This document shows positions 5,822 to 6,661 of a stretch of DNA of 6,661 nt, in pieces. A program made the position numbers and the translations under genes. How positions within the stretch are numbered: the stretch's first letter is position 1; each line of letters opens with the position of its first letter. A model generated the notes under the pieces. The model had not been told where the DNA came from. It made no database searches and saw nothing but the letters and a program-made list of their open reading frames with translations. The stretch comes from JBCDBH01 sp039184055 (GTDB lineage Bacteria; Acidobacteriota; Thermoanaerobaculia; Multivoradales; J023). The stretch is from positions 1 to 6,661 of the forward strand of contig JBCDBH010000326.1 in the NCBI GenBank assembly GCA_039184055.1, in the 5' to 3' direction.

Positions 5822-6400
5822 TCAGTTGACTTGCTGCTGTTTCTTTTCTTCGAGCTGACCGGCAGGCGATCGTCGGACCTCGTTGAAATTCGGATCGAGA
5901 CTTCGAGTGACTTCCCGTTTCTCGAGCAGGTTGACCGCCACGGTGAGAATCGAGATGGCGGCAGTGTGTGCCGATGTGTACACCTCGTCTCGAGGCAGAG
6001 ACTTGATCAGCTGCAAACAGAGCCGCGCCGCAAGCTCGTCACGCTCTTCACAGAGCAGAATCAGCGCTTCTTGCACCTGGAAGAAACTCTCGAGCTGTTT
6101 GACATGCGACGACGGTTGCCTCTTGATCAACCGTCGCCCTTCGTCGAGCTTGATTCGTGCCTGCGTCAGCTCTCCCGCCACGACGTGGTAGTGGATCCGA
6201 CGCGACGCCAAGTCGGCCTGTAAGAGCGGGTTGCGCGCCCAACTCTCGGCTTGGTCGAGAAGTCGCGTGGCCGTTTCGAGCTGTCCCAGATTGAGCGCCT
6301 CGGTCGACGCCTCGGCCCAGGCGAGAATCCTGACCACCGGTTCCACGGCCTCGGTTGCGGATCCGTCCCCCACATACGATCGATCTTTCTCTCGAAGCAT
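5822..6400 (-). CDS. TPR-like helical-repeat protein, function unknown
   Basis: This 192-residue protein is not one I recognise. It is almost all helical: residues about 18-165 show successive amphipathic helix pairs with TPR-like spacing of small and aromatic residues, for example ALNLGQLETATRLLDQAESW at 35-54, then SRRIHYHVVAGELTQARIKLDEG at 66-88 and the helices at 100-135 and 140-162. The C-terminal tail (about 163-192) is polar and ends in a Glu/Lys/Gln run. There is no signal peptide or membrane segment, so it is probably cytoplasmic and a protein-interaction scaffold. I start at the ATG at 6400 because AAGGAG lies 5 nt before it (6411-6406); the frame is open to 6490 but nothing supports the longer form. 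It resembles one block of the TPR arrays of larger regulators, so it could be a free-standing relative. A good -24/-12 site precedes it, and a hairpin follows it. A link to the activator next door is inference. Confidence 0.72.
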   Translation of the reverse strand: MLREKDRSYVGDGSATEAVEPVVRILAWAEASTEALNLGQLETATRLLDQAESWARNPLLQADLASRRIHYHVVAGELTQARIKLDEGRRLIKRQPSSHVKQLESFFQVQEALILLCEERDELAARLCLQLIKSLPRDEVYTSAHTAAISILTVAVNLLEKREVTRSLDPNFNEVRRSPAGQLEEKKQQQVN

Positions 6401-6465
6401 ACGATCTCCTTCCTTCCATCTTGTATGAACATGATCATAAAGATACCTCCCCTGATCTCCCTTAA

Positions 6466-6482
6466 AGCAATAACTAGACCAA
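6466..6482 (-). promoter_or_regulatory. Candidate sigma-54 promoter of the TPR-like gene
   Basis: The minus strand reads TTGGTCTAGTTATTGCT. Both invariant dinucleotides, GG (-24) and GC (-12), are present with exactly 10 nt between them, and TTGCT is a full -12 match; the CAC after TGG is not conserved. Transcription would start near 6455, about 55 nt before the ATG. A sigma-54 activator is encoded one gene downstream. Confidence 0.45.
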
Positions 6483-6573
6483 CCCTTCAAAAAGAGAAAA
6501 TCAACCCAGAAACAGATTCACCCTTTCAATCGAACACCAGACTATGAAGATACGGACAAGAATCCCACGTCGA

Positions 6574-6615
6574 CCCCGGGCAATAGCCCCGGGGGCCCAG
6601 GTAGGCCCCCCCCCC
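6574..6615. repeat. Overlapping GC hairpins and a C10 run at the window end
   Basis: CCCCGGG (6574-6580) pairs with CCCGGGG (6588-6594), and GGGGGCC (6591-6597) pairs with GGCCCCC (6604-6610). The two stems share 6591-6594, so they are mutually exclusive. A run of ten C follows at 6606-6615. There is no T-run on either side. It differs sharply from the AT-rich sequence around it, and could be a structured leader, the end of a neighbouring feature, or an assembly artefact at a contig end. Confidence 0.4.
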
Positions 6616-6661
6616 ATTACCACCCGTGGGAACGCCACGAAAAATAAAAATTGGGAGTTTA

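Noticed and set aside
6401..6490. Upstream extension of the TPR-like protein
   Set aside because: The ATG at 6400 has an ideal AAGGAG site, and the extension would begin upstream of the predicted transcription start.
6526..6660. A 44-codon minus-strand frame entering from the right edge, which could be the tail of another gene
   Set aside because: It runs through the C10 run and GC hairpins, is Gly/Pro-rich only because of them, and shows no recognisable domain; too little to support.
1..6661. CRISPR arrays, tRNA or rRNA genes, insertion sequences
   Set aside because: I saw no regularly spaced repeats, cloverleaf-like sequence, rRNA stretch, transposase frame or terminal inverted repeats with target duplications.

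Overview
The window is 6.66 kb of high-GC bacterial DNA, and every gene I can support is on the minus strand, so gene order runs from the right end to the left. The coding regions are GC-rich. The gaps between the three transcription blocks are clearly more AT-rich and hold the regulatory signals. A secreted GEVED-domain protein, a sigma-54 activator and an HprK-like kinase paired with PqqD and a radical SAM/SPASM enzyme suggest a Gram-negative environmental bacterium. Acidobacteriota or a former delta-proteobacterial lineage is my guess; nothing in the window fixes the taxon.

Right to left: (1) 6661-6401 is non-coding, with a GC-rich overlapping hairpin zone and a C10 run at the far end and a good -24/-12 (sigma-54) promoter candidate at 6482-6466. 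(2) 6400-5822 encodes a 192-residue helical-repeat (TPR-like) protein with an excellent ribosome binding site. (3) 5821-5541 is an intergenic region with a 14-bp-stem hairpin (5759-5714, probable terminator) and a 35-bp imperfect palindrome (5679-5645). (4) 5540-4122 encodes an NtrC-family sigma-54 activator with an intact AAA+ domain, GAFTGA loop and Fis-type HTH, but a degenerate receiver-like N-terminus. (5) 4121-3848 is an AT-rich intergenic region with a small hairpin, short direct repeats and overlapping sigma-54-like and sigma-70-like promoter candidates. (6) 3847-1 is a tightly packed five-gene operon with every junction overlapping: a 64-residue peptide with two Cys in its C-terminal part and a C-terminal Ser; an HprK-related kinase; a PqqD/RRE protein; a radical SAM/SPASM enzyme; and a secreted GEVED-domain protein cut by the window edge.

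Reading of the system: the first four operon genes have the logic of a RiPP (ribosomally made, modified peptide) pathway: substrate, kinase, leader-binding chaperone, radical SAM modifier. The kinase is of the same superfamily as those known to phosphorylate the C-terminal Ser of some lasso-peptide precursors, and this peptide ends in Ser. The radical SAM enzyme could install a thioether or another crosslink in the two-Cys region. No lasso cyclase, leader protease or transporter is in the window, so this is not an ordinary lasso cluster as far as can be seen. The large exported protein translated in overlap with the radical SAM gene is unusual and may be the effector, partner or surface anchor of the product. 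The sigma-54 activator beside it and the -24/-12 candidates upstream of both the TPR gene and the operon suggest one sigma-54 circuit. The product, its modification and its role are inference.
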